Origin: Klebsormidium nitens
Lineage: Eukaryota > Streptophyta > Klebsormidiophyceae > Klebsormidiales > Klebsormidiaceae
DNA: 63,834 nucleotides
Reading direction: 5' to 3'
Assembly (NCBI GenBank): GCA_000708835.1
Contig: DF237421.1
Location: forward strand, 9,297 to 73,130
The number at the start of each line of letters is the position of its first letter. Position 1 is the first letter of the stretch. The notes under the pieces are model-generated. The model ran no database searches and had not been told where the DNA came from. It saw nothing but the letters and a program-made list of their open reading frames with translations. The translations under genes and the position numbers were made by a program. Below, piece by piece: positions 11,609-23,279 of the stretch.

Positions 11609-13626
11609 ATGGCTTTGGGCGCCTTGCGTTTCCTTGGGAGGGTCGCAGCTGCTGGCAGCCAGCTCGTCACCCAGCGGCTCTCTGGCCTTGTCAGCAGCGG
11701 GGGCATTTGCAACCATCTGCACAGATCGCAGGGCACGTCTTTGCTTCCAAAGTTTAGCTGCTCCTGGCTGAGCGGTAGCAGAACTGCAACTGGGTCGTTC
11801 CCCAGACCTGCATTGGCGACGGAAACTTGCAGCTCACTACTCTCAGAGCAGGTACAGAAGCAATTTGGCCTGGGATGCTTCTTGCACAGTAGCACTGCGA
11901 GCGGGGATGGCAGCATGCGAGGAGCGCGGGAGCCTTTGACACTAGAATCGTGGAAGAGGTTGGGCGTAGAGCGGCAGGTGCTTGAGTTGAAGAGCCTCTC
12001 CATTGAGCAAAGGTGGCGGTTTCTAGAGAAGTTAGAAGCAAGTGGGCAAAGACCCACAATAGTCCACTGGACCACGGCCTTGCATGACGAAACGGGGTCC
12101 TTGAGCGTGGAGGTGCTTGTGGCTCGAGTGGAAGAGCTCTGGAAGAAGGGCTACCAGCCAAATGCTATCACGTACGGCGTGCTTTTCTATGCTTGTAGGC
12201 GGCAGTTCCGATTAGAAGATGCTTTTGTGATCTGTAGGGACATGCTTGGCCACTCAGTCCAGCCCCAGCGACAGACCTTCCTGACACTCGCAGTACTACT
12301 CAAGGAGTCATTTGCGAGCAGCAGGTCTGCCCCACTCATTGCGCCTCACAGCAAAGGGATGTTCTATCTTCAAGTTCTCCATGCAGAGCTGCACGCTTGG
12401 GGAGTACCCATAGATGTCCCAATTGCATGTGCCCTGATGAGAGCGCTAGTGGAGTTGTGTGGGAAGGCAAGGTTGCACTCTGGGGGAATCAAGCTTGCAA
12501 AGGAGATGCAGATGGCAGTTCGCAACCAAGGCCTTGAATCGAGTGACGCACTCTGCGCAGCAATCATCGAGTGCCTCACGACCAGGTTGGCAGACATGAG
12601 CATTGCAATCGATGCTCTGAACGAAATGAGAAGCTTGGGTGAAGAAGTTGGTTCAAAGACATATGCCGCTCTGGTAAAAGCCTACACTAAAAGGCACCAG
12701 TTTGAGGCCATACCACCGTTATTGCGTCGAGCAGAGTCGGAGGGAATTGCGTTTGATGCTAATAGCTTGGGGCATGTGATCAACGCTTTTGTCAAGACGG
12801 GTCGCAACCAGGAGGCTACGCAGTTATTTAAAGAAGCAGAGAAGGGTATAGTCATGAGCGCAATCCTTGTCTCGGAACACCTTCGCAATTTGTCAATCCA
12901 AGAAGATTGCCAAGAAATTCTACGGGTCTCCGCAAAGTATCGTGACTTGTTCGCCGTGGATGCCAGTCCTCGCGAGCGTGATCAGCAGTATCTTGTGCAA
13001 ACACTCGTAAATATTCTGGCGAATAACCCCACAGAAGAGGGCATTCATTTCATTTGCCAAGCTTTGGACGACTGTAGAAGTGGCTTGGCAACGGCATGTA
13101 GCAATTTGCTCCGCAACCCAATCGAGGAGACTTGGAGAGCTTGCTTTGGGGTTCTGAAAGAATACCAAAGCATTACACTCTTGGAGCGCACGAAGTAGTA
13201 CAAGAACTGAGCCAGTCTTTGTGGGCACTCGGAAGGAGATCAGATGCAGTAAAGCTCGTGGCAGGAGCAAGAGAAAATGACATGTTTCGAGATGTGATAA
13301 TGGATTTCAATAACGTGGTGCAACTAGATGTGCATTCTCTTAGGGTCAACACGGCTAAAGCGTTTCTCTACCTCGTTCTAAGAAGGCTTTTAGTGCAAAG
13401 TGGCAGTCAAGCATCTCAAGGTAAGCAACTTAGGTTGATTACTGGACAAGGACGTCATAGTCGTCGAGGAAATGTCGCTAAGGGTCAAACTATGCTTGTT
13501 GAGCTTAAAAAAGTATTGTTAGAATGTAGGTTTACGGCGTCTGATTTTAAGTTCTTGCCAGGTGGAGGGGCGTTTATTATCCTGGAGGCCAGTATTGAGC
13601 GCTGGTCGCACTTGTTGTTAGTTTAG
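11609..13626 (+). CDS. PPR-SMR protein with a frame break
   Basis: This is a pentatricopeptide-repeat protein with a C-terminal SMR domain, a class that binds organelle RNA in green plants. The open frame from ATG 11609 runs to a stop at 13198. The N-terminus is Arg/Ser/Ala-rich with few acids, fitting a plastid or mitochondrial transit peptide. PPR-like helix pairs begin near residue 160 (for example GYQPNAITYGVLFYACRR). Downstream, in a different frame (about 13180-13626), lies a recognisable SMR domain: LDVHSL, a helix with FLYLVLRRLL, then ITGQGRHS. The two frames differ as expected from one missing base (or a -1 shift) near 13180-13198. No good GT..AG intron restores the frame. Joined length would be about 670 aa. 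It could be a sequencing error, a recent pseudogene or a missed intron. It is the only long intronless gene here, and it shows no ghost duplications. Confidence 0.75.
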
Positions 13627-14759
13627 TGAGAACTGGTCACTTCGTGGGCACACGAGTCTCCTTATTCGGCAGACGGTCTGCAAGTCTACTTCTTTGATTT
13701 CAGTGGCCAGGAATAGTTGCCAACCACATGGGATTTTGGATTCGTTGCTACAGTCATGCAGTGTAAACTCAAATGTTGGGCGGCACGCACCGATGGTCAC
13801 TTCTTTTTATACACGCTTAGGCACCTGGGCCCATGGCGCAGAAACAAGCAATTTCGGAGTTCGGGGGCTTCATCACCGATCAAGTCACTCCCTTATACAC
13901 AGGAAACGAACTTCGTCATGCAATAATCAAACACGTCCGACGTAAGCACTACTCACCTCAGCAGGCTAACTTAAATAATCATATCTAATGCAGTCGCTGA
14001 GCTGGCAGCAACGGTGAGGCCTGGCCGCACCGTCGTCCATGCAGCCACTGGGCCAGTATCTTTTCAAGTTTGATCATCGATGATCCCGGTCTAATCAACA
14101 TGATTGAACTAAAAGCACAATCTGACTCTAGCTTGCATGACAACTGGGCCCGGCCGCCCGCATGTGTGCATGCATATATATGGCCTGGCAAGTTGGATCA
14201 GAGATCTGGCATGTAAAACGTTATGAAAGATATGGCTAGATTGTCTGTAGACGATTTCACATGTTGTCCAGCTACAATCGCCTGTATACATCATGCGCGG
14301 CCGTGCGTAATGTGAAGCTGGACTAACTTCTGGGATTTGATTGCAAATTGCAAATGATTGCCAGGCTCGCACCGCACTGATTGACATACCATGCATCCCA
14401 TGCCAAGCCTGTACGGTATCAATCATATTATCACATCTTCCAAAGGCTGCGCACATATCTAGCCAGACATGCAAACATAGCACGCACGGGGGGTGACCCC
14501 GTTCACATAAGCAACGGGCATGTTTGAGCGCAATGGCTCAGACTTGCAGTGGTTTGAAACAACTTCCCAGCCGCACGTGCAACTTCATTCCATGACTGCA
14601 TGTCAGCCACTCGGGCCGCAACAATTCTTTTGACGTTGGGATGGCCCCAATGAAGCACCAAGAAGTGCATCTTCATGCTGACTATGCTTTAGAAACAAGA
14701 TCAAACAACTTGTTTGTTGAGCCGTGGGATGTTTATTCAGCCAGGTCATTGCACGTGTC
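13627..14759. other. Intergenic between converging PPR-SMR and GLE1 genes
   Basis: About 1.1 kb lies between the PPR-SMR stop and the GLE1 stop. It must hold both 3' UTRs. Around 13980-14560 the composition shifts to palindromic words (GCATGC, TGATCA, TATATA, GGCC) and no coding frame stands out. I see no RNA gene or repeat family that I can name. Confidence 0.4.
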
Positions 14760-17700
14760 TCATCCATACCCCCTCCTATCTCCGTTCCACGTGTCAACGG
14801 CCCCCAAGGTCGCCGACTCGTCTGTAACGGGCATGTTCCTCCCTTCTGGAGGCTTTTCATAGCTGCGCGTTCCAACGTACGTCTCAACCCGGTTGATGAC
14901 AGGTGCTGTGTCGGCGTCACCCGTCTTTTGCAGGGCGGGGAGAAGCGCTGTCATGATCACATCCAGGATTTTCCGGAACTGCTTCGGATACGTTTGGTTT
15001 AGTCGGAACCCCGCCACCTGCACGTTCCATAGAAGCACTTTTGGTCCTTGTTGCAACCTGAGCTTCTCATTCCAAACAGGCACTAGTTGCGACACGCATG
15101 CGTCGAGACTGGAGTTATTTTCCCCCCTCTAGTTCAGAAGGCTTTGTGAACTTCGTTATAAAATGCGAAAGGCGTACTGTCTGCTTTCTCATTGGTAGAG
15201 CGCATTTAGGCTTCCTAATAGAGAAGCGGAAAGTTTTGTGTGTGCAAAGAAAGGTTGACGAGATTGATACATGGCCTCCAAGATACTCCCTGAGAACGTC
15301 ACCATTGTGAAGCTTATCCACACCGCAAAGACGCAAATTTCGCCCGACGAAGGGACTAGATAATTATGAACCATTAATACCAACACGACTTGCTGCGCGT
15401 TTATAAACGTCAATGGAAAGTCCGACAAACACGGTACTGCCATCGCTTATTCTCTTCATGAAGGATCCCTCTATCCAGAAGTGATGTCAATACGCAACTT
15501 GATAGGTCGTTTCAAATCGTAAATCAATCCTCAGGTGCTTCACGGCAACAAGTGACAAAGCCAGCCGCGCTTACGTTGGAGGCTGCCGAAAATGCTGACG
15601 CACTCCCTTTGAATAGAGACAACGCTTGCTGAAATACTACACGGCGTATGACGCGAATACACGAAAAAACTTTCGCACTTTTCTGAGCAAACACTGACCT
15701 TGATCATTGACTCAAGTGCACTCCCGGAGCCCCGGTTGGGGGGCAGCCCGTTGAGCAGGCGGGCCAGCCACGCCCACGCCTGGTCCAATCCGTGAACCGG
15801 TTGACCCCGGGGGGGGTCCGTCTGCCAACCCACAAAAACCGCAGCTTGTCAGTTGAATGTTCGGAAAGCACGGGTTTGTAACGCGGTCGGAAGCCACGAT
15901 TTGCAGATCGAGCCACAGAGGGTTGGGTTGCAAAACAGTTCCGAGCTATGCAGCGACACGAAGCGACACAGATGCGCAGAAACAGGAAAGCAAGTGCTGT
16001 GGTGTGCAGAAAGCAGAGCGTACGTGCTGGTCCGAGCACTAGAGTAAAACGCTGTGCTGTTTCCGCAGAAACACCAGACGGACTGGGCACTCTGCCTGCA
16101 TATAAAGCGAAGTCGCCTTTGGACTGCGGCGGCATAGCGTATGACTCACCTGCGTGATTGCAGCATAGAAGACCATGATCCCAGTCATTCGCCCAATATA
16201 GGCGTCGGTGCTTTCCAGCTGTCCGTCCTCTTCTCGGTATCCAACCGTCCGGTAGTAGGCCGCTTCGGACTCGTACTGTGCCTAAAATACGGAACAAAGA
16301 GCAAGTATCTGAGTCACGAGATTCACGAAAGGTTGACGGTCTTGTTTCAATTGAACGGTTGGCGTTGCCGTGAACATCTATGAAACCCATGACAAACTCT
16401 TGTGTGGACGCAATTCCAGCCTTGTTGTTGCGTAGACAGATGCAATAAAGAGAGATTTGACAAGAGGCTGAGGTCAGAAAAGACGAGTCTGATAGCCCAG
16501 AATTGGGAAGCGGTTCAGGGAAACCCAAGACCGCACTGAAAATAGAGCAATCTATCCGGCATCTCCAGCTGCGAAAAGGAAGCGCAAGCAAATGACGAAC
16601 GGCGATTACCAACACCGAAAGCATATCCCTGCGATAAGCTCACCGGAATGTGAGGAATCTATTTCGGTACGACGAAGCAGCACTCCTGCGCAAGCGCGCG
16701 AGCCGCACATCTCACAAATCCCGGAAAAGAGGAGGGGACAACCGCACCAGAAATGAAAGAACCCTTAAGATAGGCTTACCGGAATGTACGGGATGTATTT
16801 CGGTACGACGAAGCAGCACTCCTGTGCGAGGCGCGCGAGCAGCACGTCCCGGAAGGGGGGCACGGCGGCGGCCACGTTGATGGCGACCTGGGCGAGCGGG
16901 AAAGCGAACGACGGCAGCTTCTGGACCTGGCTCTCGCACTGGCTCAGAAACTGCGGACGGAAAAAGGGGGGCGGATATGGACTTGGTAGAAAACTTGTTC
17001 CAGGGCGTTTCGCGCAGATGACCACCGTGGGAGTGTGTTCTAGTGACATCAGATAATCATTTGGAGGCTCGATAGGTGTGCAAAGGTCGGTAAGTCTGGC
17101 AGCTTCTGGACCTGGCTCTTGCACTGGCTCAGAATCTGCGGGGGCAGAAGGGAGACGGCTGGTGAGAAAGTGGATCGGGGGCATTTATCTCACGAGAAGA
17201 TTGGAAGTTCACTCATGGCACATGAAAAGGAGTTCGGGTCAGACTGTTGGTAGAGTCCCGGAAAGGGTTCAGAATTTCTGCCGGTAAGAGAAGAAGAGGG
17301 GCTGGGGAAAAACTTTGAATCCGAGAGAACGGAGCGAATACAGCTCTTGAGGAGATTCGAGGCTTGTAGCGTCAGCAAATGGTAGCATGAATCATGCAGA
17401 GTGCAGAAGGTTGGTGAAATGGTGTGATCGGGGCATGGAGGGCCCAAAAGGACGTTAAAGCGAAGGCCGTTGGGCTCGAAGAACGGCAGCCTTTGGAGGT
17501 CACTCCCTGCCTGGCACTTGAACCAAGCCCAAATAATGATGATGCTGCAAACGGAGTGCCAAGTGCCCTCACTCCAAAAGTGCGCTTTACGAACAGGCCT
17601 TTGAGCTTCGACAAAGGCTCCCAACTTCTTCACCAAAAAACGATCAAACTCTTGGGAAGCACACTCCGTCTGAAGGCGCCTTACAAGACACCCTCTTTTC

Positions 17701-20700
17701 TGCAGCTGCCGCTTTTGTTTTTCAGACAAAGATTCACGTCACCTTCAAGACCCGGGGGCTACCTTCATCCTCGGCAACTCTTCAGAAATGATGGCACATA
17801 TCTGTCAAAAGCAGGTCCGTAAGAAGCGTGCAAGTTGTATATTACCATCTACAGGCCCTGAGCAGCCTCGACAGACAGGTCCGCTAATACTTCGTGAAAG
17901 GTAAAAGCTTAACTTGTCTGCAAGAGCCAAGAAAAGGAAGTTCCGCTGCGGTTGCCTCGTCAAAGATTCTCCAGCTCATGCCCAATGAACTTGAAGCAAA
18001 ACGCTCTGGGGGCTACGCTGAAAAACGAAGCGGAAACAACGTTCCGACAGGTCTGAAAGATCCTTCAAAATGGTGACGACTGACTTTGTCCGCAAGCGCC
18101 AGTAGAAGGAAGTTTTGCTGCGGCCGCTTCACTCATTCTCCTGCTCATGCCCAATTACTCTGGAACACAATACTTTGGTGGGCCGATTAAAAAAAACAAA
18201 AAACATGATTCCGACAGATCTGAAACCTTCTTTCAAATTGACTAACGCACCTTGTCCGCAAGCGCCAGTAGGAGGAAATTTTGCTGCGGCTGCGGCGCCT
18301 GTTGCAATTCTCGCACAAGCTCGGCGCTCTTCAGACCAACTTGCCGCTGAGTGGCGCTGATCTGCTGGACCAGTGTCGTCATGCGCCGCTCCAGGCCCTT
18401 GCGCTCCTGTGAAGTGAACCAACTTTTTTGTTTTGCATCTTCTCATTGGTGGTAGTTTTTTGCTCGTGAGAATGATCAAGTGATCTGCTGGACCAGTCTC
18501 GTCATGAGTCGCTCCAGGCCCTTGCGCTCCTGTGAAGTGAGCCAAGTTTTAGCTGTGAACCTCAAATTCAAAGCCTCCGAGATTTGTGTTCGTGTAAGGT
18601 TCACAATCTCCTAAGATTGTTAAGATCATTTGCTGCTTCCAGCGTCGTCAAGCGCAGCTCCAGGCGCTTCCGTTTTCCTGGTCCATACTTCTGATAATGG
18701 ACAATCAGCTGCATGAAATGTAAGGTCTTACTGCCGGGCAACAGGAACGAGTGGAGACAAGACCAATTCAGATGAAGTTAATAATTCTACCTTGCCGCTA
18801 GAGTAGTCGCGCGACTAGCAATGAGCAACCCTCAGAAGCAAGCGCATTCAGAAGCGGCCCAAAATTCAATACCGCTCTTCACCACTTGTTCTTCTGCCAT
18901 CAGAATAGCAGTGAGAGACTTCAAGGAAAGTCAGAACGCCAAATTCAACCCAGAAAACGGCTACCTTTTTCGCCCCTGGCGCCTCTTCAAACGCCTTTAC
19001 GTTCTCCTTCACTCTCCGCAGCACTTCCATCCTTTCCCTCTCTCCCCTCGCCGCGCTTTCCGTCATCTTAACCTGCCTCGCCCCCCCCGTCGCTTTCGCC
19101 GCTTGCTTTTCCGCTTGCTCCTTCGCTTTTCGCTCCTCTTCCCCTCGTTTCGCCACCGTTTCCCGTTCTGCCCTCTTCCGTTCCGCGTCCGTTTCCGCCC
19201 TCCTCCGTTCCGCCTCCGCCTCTTCCGCTTGCCGCTTCCGCCGGGCTTCTTCGTCCTCCTGCTCCTTTTTCCGGCGCGCTTCTTCCGCCGCTTTTTCAGC
19301 CGCCTCTTGCTGACGTCGTTCCTCGACCCGTCGGGCTTCTTCCTCCGCTCGACGGCGCCGCGCCTCCGCCTCAGCAGCCGCCCTACAAAAAGACGCGTGA
19401 AACTTCCCAGAGAAGGTGGCGAGGAGATAAAAGCCAACAGACCCAGGGTTTTTAACTCGCCTGAGAGATGTCGAGGGCGCGGATCCATGAAGCGCTGGGT
19501 GATCGTGTTGGTTTCACAGCAGTGATTCGCAACGAGGAAAAGAAACGCGCATCAGAACCGCTCACTCTGCAGCCGCCTCACTCTGGGACCGCCTCTGCCC
19601 TGCTGATTGCTTTACGAGATCTCAAGGACGAATTGAACCACATACTGAAAAGGGCAAGCTGTTGCGATCCGACTTATGGAGAGTGACTGAAGAGAGGAAA
19701 CGACAGCAAAGAAGAGAACGGAAAGAGGTCTCTGGGTGAAGAGGACCCCTTACTTTGCCGCAGCCTCTGAGTCCTTGAGCCGCCGTTGGCTGGCGGCCTC
19801 TCGCTGCTCGTGGTCCCGCTGAAGCGCACTCAGGTGCGCATCACGCGCCTCCGCGCTGCATCAAGAGGTGATTGAAATTTTGTTTCGACTTAATTCAATG
19901 CTTAATCGACTGTGATTAACATTGAAACCAGATCTATATCAGCATCGGTTGAATCTTTCACGTCTGGTCCGGCTGCTATAGTCCGGAGTTCAACATACAA
20001 GATTGACATTCGACTGTGATTTTGTGAGCCTGGAAATATTGCGAGAAATGCTGCGACCAGCTTAGAAAGGTCGTAGGACATGCACATCCTCTCCTGGCAA
20101 TCTGCGGTGCAGGGAGTTCGATCGGGTCCGTCCAACAAGACTCAGACTCACTGAGTCTGCATTTCCCGAGCTTTGAAACCTGACGCCCACTTTGAAGGAG
20201 CATTAGACGAGCATTAGAGCACTCGACGCCAGCACGACGTCTCTTGGCATAGCCGCTGTGCACTGCTCACAATTTTTCTCCCCAAGTCCCCGAAAACCGA
20301 CACCACTAATCCGCAACCTTGGCCTTCCAAATCGCACGACGAAGGAGGTCCTCACATGCCCCGCTGATCCTCTGCATCTCGCGCCCGCACGCGCTGCAGC
20401 GCTTTCTCCCTTTCCCGCTCGAGCGCTGCCAGCGCCTCCGCCTCTTGCTGCCCCTGAGCCTCTGCATGGCGCGCCAAGCCACGCCACCGCGCACGAATGT
20501 CCTCCTGCAACAGCAGATTTTTGAGCCATTTCCTTCTACCAGTTGAGACATGACAGAAGACAGGACTGCAGGTACAAGTGGTTGGAGCACTTATAACATC
20601 AACTACGGGCGAGACTCTCGGAAACAGCGAAACGCCGAGCAGAAGGGCAAAAGCGAGAGCTCTTAAAAGCTTCCATGACCTACTGAGCACAAGCAATGGC

Positions 20701-23279
20701 GGCAATATGGCGAAGCAGGGCACTACATCAACCAGGCCAGGCAATCCTAGAAACATACAAAGCCTTCAACTGTTTCTCAACCAATGTGTCTGGCAGCTGC
20801 TTACAGCGCCCGTTGTGAAGGGCAGCCGCCAGGTTCAGAAGATTGGCAGACAGACGTCTTCAATCTCGAAAAAAGAGAGAGGTTAACAGCGCTACCATCG
20901 GCTTCAGCAGGCAAAGACACCCTCTCTGCAAAGCTCAACGCTTCGGCCCTGTCAAACCCTGACCTTGACCCGAGCCAGGCGCTCTTTCCAGCCCAAATAC
21001 CGATTCTAGTCGCCAGCTGAACACTCAGGTAGCAATTGGCAAAACGTTCGAAGAATGAAAGGACAACACATGTCAATATCGCCTCAACAGACACGGCTGA
21101 CGTGTAAGAAACCTGCCGAAAACTCATTTTGAGTCTGGCCAGGCGCTCCTATTCAAGCCCAAACCACGCCAACAGCTTGACACTCCGGCAGCAATTGGCA
21201 CAAACCTCCAAGAACGAAAGGACGACACATGTCAATATTGCCTCAACAGACACAAGTGACGTGCACTGGGGGCTGTCGAAACCTCACCTTGACCCCCGCC
21301 AAGCGCTCCTTTTCCAGCTCGAACAGCGCCGCTTCTACCACGTCCGGTGGCGGCAGCAGGCTCTCCTCCCAGGACCGCCCAGACGCCGCCGCGACCTCCT
21401 CAGCGGGGGGGACGCTCTCTGGTAGTCTGCAGAGGGAGCATGGGGGGTGTTAAAGAAGGGAGGGCGAGCCCTATATGCGGCGGGCTTTACGAAAGGTGAC
21501 GAGGCACCAGTTTTCAACGAAGTTGCCTAAGCGGGGGGACGCTCTCTGGTGGCCTGCGCAGGGGGCATGCAGGGGGGGATAAAGGAGGAGAATAGTGAAC
21601 GCCGCATGCTTCGGACTTCACAAACGGGACAAAGCACCACCCGTCTACTAAACTGCCTTGGCAGCGAAAAGGTTCTCTAGTGTTCTGCGCAGGGGCATGT
21701 GTGGGTAGAAGAAGGGAGGCACGCTGCATGGGGAGGCGGGGAGCGAAAAGGCACTCTTTCAAAAGGTGTGGAGTGATCTTGTTTTACTAGGGGAGTGATT
21801 GAAAGAGCTCTCGTCTTCACTTTGAAGGTTTGGTTGTGATTATTCAATTCAGATTTGAAGTCACATCTCTTTGAAACGGGAAAAGCTTTAGGCGCTTCAA
21901 CGAGCCGTAACAAATCGCCAACGTCCAACACAGTTGTCCTTTAATTCATTCAACGCTGCAAGACAACATTGGTCTTTTATAGACAAAACTCACCGCAGAT
22001 CCTCTGTCCTCCCCCCTTTTGCCCCGATGCTTGCGGGTGCGCCACTTGGCACCCCCTCGTCGTCTTCGTCGTCGAAGTCCGGTACTCGTACGATGAAAGG
22101 CGCTTTGGTCCGGCCGAAGTCGGTCGGTTCGAACAACTCGATGCACGACAATCTGCAAAGGAGGGAAAGAACTTGGCCGGCCAGCTCAACGGAGTGTCCA
22201 GAGAACGAGCCATGCCGGCCTTATGATGCGGCGACGATGTGAAGGTGGTTTCTGAGCGCTAGATTCAGGCGAGAAAGGGGTAGGTGCCTCCACGGAAAAG
22301 AGGCTGATCAGAAAGCTGGGGGAACTCTGGCAGACCAGTTACGAAAAGGAAGCGTTATCGAGGATTCTGGTGATCGAATGTAGAGGGATTAGTGAAAACC
22401 GATAGCTGGTGGTGCCCAGCTGCGCGCCCGCTGACAAAGACGAAAAGCTCAGAAAGCTCAGATGCTTCTGCTCTCTCTAAAGATTGCATACTCTTGCAGA
22501 TTGAAGCTAATCCGCAGAAACAGAACAATTCAAGTTTTGTGGTTCAAGGTTGTTGTGCTCGAGCTCGAACAGAAACCCGGCTAAACGCTTGAGCTTTCCT
22601 AGTGCTCTCACAGATGGTTGATACAGATCCATCAAACATATTTCAAACTTAACCCTGATTGTTGCATTATAGCTCACCTCTTCACGCTTGCCTCTGCGCC
22701 CCTTGCCGTCCCCCCTCGCAGAGGCGACGGAGTCGCCCCATTCTTGTAGACTATCTTATCGAGCTCCGCGCTCAAGTCCCCAAGATTCCAATCCGGGTCA
22801 GGGTCAACTTCTAACCGGCTGCTTAACCCCGCTTGCCCATTGCTCCTCGCAAGGAGTGAGGGCGACCTCAGCGTGAGGTGCAGCTTTTCCTCTGAACCAT
22901 GCCGTAATTTCTCCCCCGATGAGCGCCTGTTCGACGGTGAAATGGCAGGGAGCAAGGCAATGGCAAAAGGGTTGACCGGGGGGGGTGATAGTGGATCAGC
23001 TGACTGTAAAGTTGGCCAGAGACCAAGAATGTTGTCTGCTAGGACTGAACCAGTGGCACTCTGATGCGGAGAGTCCCACACCCAACTGTTAGCGCCCCCA
23101 TCTAGTTCTGCCCCTGAGGGGAGCACAGACTCAGGCGACCGGACTGGAGACGGCTGAGAGTCCAATCCAGTCGCCAAGCTTGAGTCCGACTGTGTGTCCG
23201 ACTTCCGTGGCCTCCGGTTAGGGTGCTTGAAGGGGGAGAGCCGGGTGGCACGAGATGCATCTTCAACCGGGATCGCCAT
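14760..23279 (-). CDS. GLE1: GLE1, mRNA export factor at the nuclear pore
   Basis: GLE1 stimulates the DEAD-box helicase DBP5/LOS4 with inositol hexakisphosphate at the cytoplasmic face of the nuclear pore, releasing exported mRNPs. Eleven exons: 22678-23279, 21994-22152, 21288-21426, 20356-20504, 19754-19855, 18965-19382, 18251-18406, 16780-16938, 16150-16281, 15699-15821 and 14760-15017, about 798 aa with consistent phases. The N-terminus has the plant-type DPDPDWNLGDLSAEL and an APFIVRVPDFDDED acidic patch, then ALFELEKERL. Exons 4-6 form a long charged coiled coil. Exons 7-11 are the C-terminal HEAT-like domain (REEDGQLEST, GLDQAWAWLARLLN, YPKQFRKIL, PEGRNMP). The start ATG at 23279 is the first good Met in an exon that opens after CTCACAGCAG, so an upstream exon (perhaps near 23815-23900) may exist. 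Introns around exons 3, 7 and 8 are full of ghost junction copies. Confidence 0.88.
16638..16710 (-). repeat. Ghost copy of GLE1 exon 8 donor end
   Basis: About 70 bp match the real exon end at 16778-16845 (shared TTTCGGTACGACGAAGCAGC) at an offset of 136 bp. The copy keeps a good donor (CCG/GTGAGC on the minus strand) and differs by scattered substitutions and a small indel. Confidence 0.85.
17092..17140 (-). repeat. Ghost copy of GLE1 exon 8 acceptor end
   Basis: GCAGCTTCTGGACCTGGCTC at the real exon edge (about 16916) recurs at about 17098, offset 182 bp, through the acceptor (CACTGGCTCAGAA.CTGCGG). With the donor copy at 16638, both sides of exon 8 are duplicated. Confidence 0.85.
17900..18135 (-). 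repeat. Two ghost copies of GLE1 exon 7 donor end
   Basis: The exon end (CCTTGTCCGCAAGCGCCAGTAGGAGG-type, plus strand at 18250) recurs at about 18082 and 17908, with a long stretch of the intron also repeated (TCTCC.GCTCATGCCCAAT, TTCCGACAG.TCTGAAA). Offsets are about 168 and 174 bp. The older copy is more diverged. Confidence 0.85.
18470..18700 (-). repeat. Two ghost copies of GLE1 exon 7 acceptor end
   Basis: GATCTGCTGGACCAGTGTCG..CTCCAGGCCCTTGCGCTCCTG at 18359-18408 recurs at about 18481-18531 (near identical) and 18625-18678 (diverged). The first copy keeps the TTCACAG-like acceptor. Exon 7 is thus bracketed by two copies on each side. Confidence 0.85.
20945..21200 (-). repeat. Two ghost copies of GLE1 exon 3 donor end
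   Basis: The real edge CCTTGACCCCCGCCAAGCGC (21288) recurs near 20955 and 21131. Intervening intron blocks (GAAAGGACAACACATGTCAA, TCGCCTCAACAGACAC) are also repeated, giving three units of about 165-175 bp. Confidence 0.85.
21520..21720 (-). repeat. Ghost copies of GLE1 exon 3 acceptor end
   Basis: GGGGGGACGCTCTCTGGTAG with GCAGAGGGAGCATG at the real edge (about 21406-21440) recurs at about 21534 (ACGCTCTCTGGTGGCCTGCG) and, weakly, about 21666 (GGTTCTCTAGTGTTCTGCGC). Offsets are about 128 and 130 bp. Confidence 0.8.

Noticed and set aside
18821-19525. Plus-strand open frame of 234 codons, Arg/Phe/Pro-rich
   Set aside because: It is the antisense of the GLE1 coiled-coil exon; a purine-rich coding strand leaves the opposite strand free of stops.
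20690-20850. Minus-strand stretch reading LLNLAAALHNGRC considered as a GLE1 exon
   Set aside because: The ALFELEKERL exon joins directly to EDIRARW in phase 0, as in homologs, leaving no place for it.
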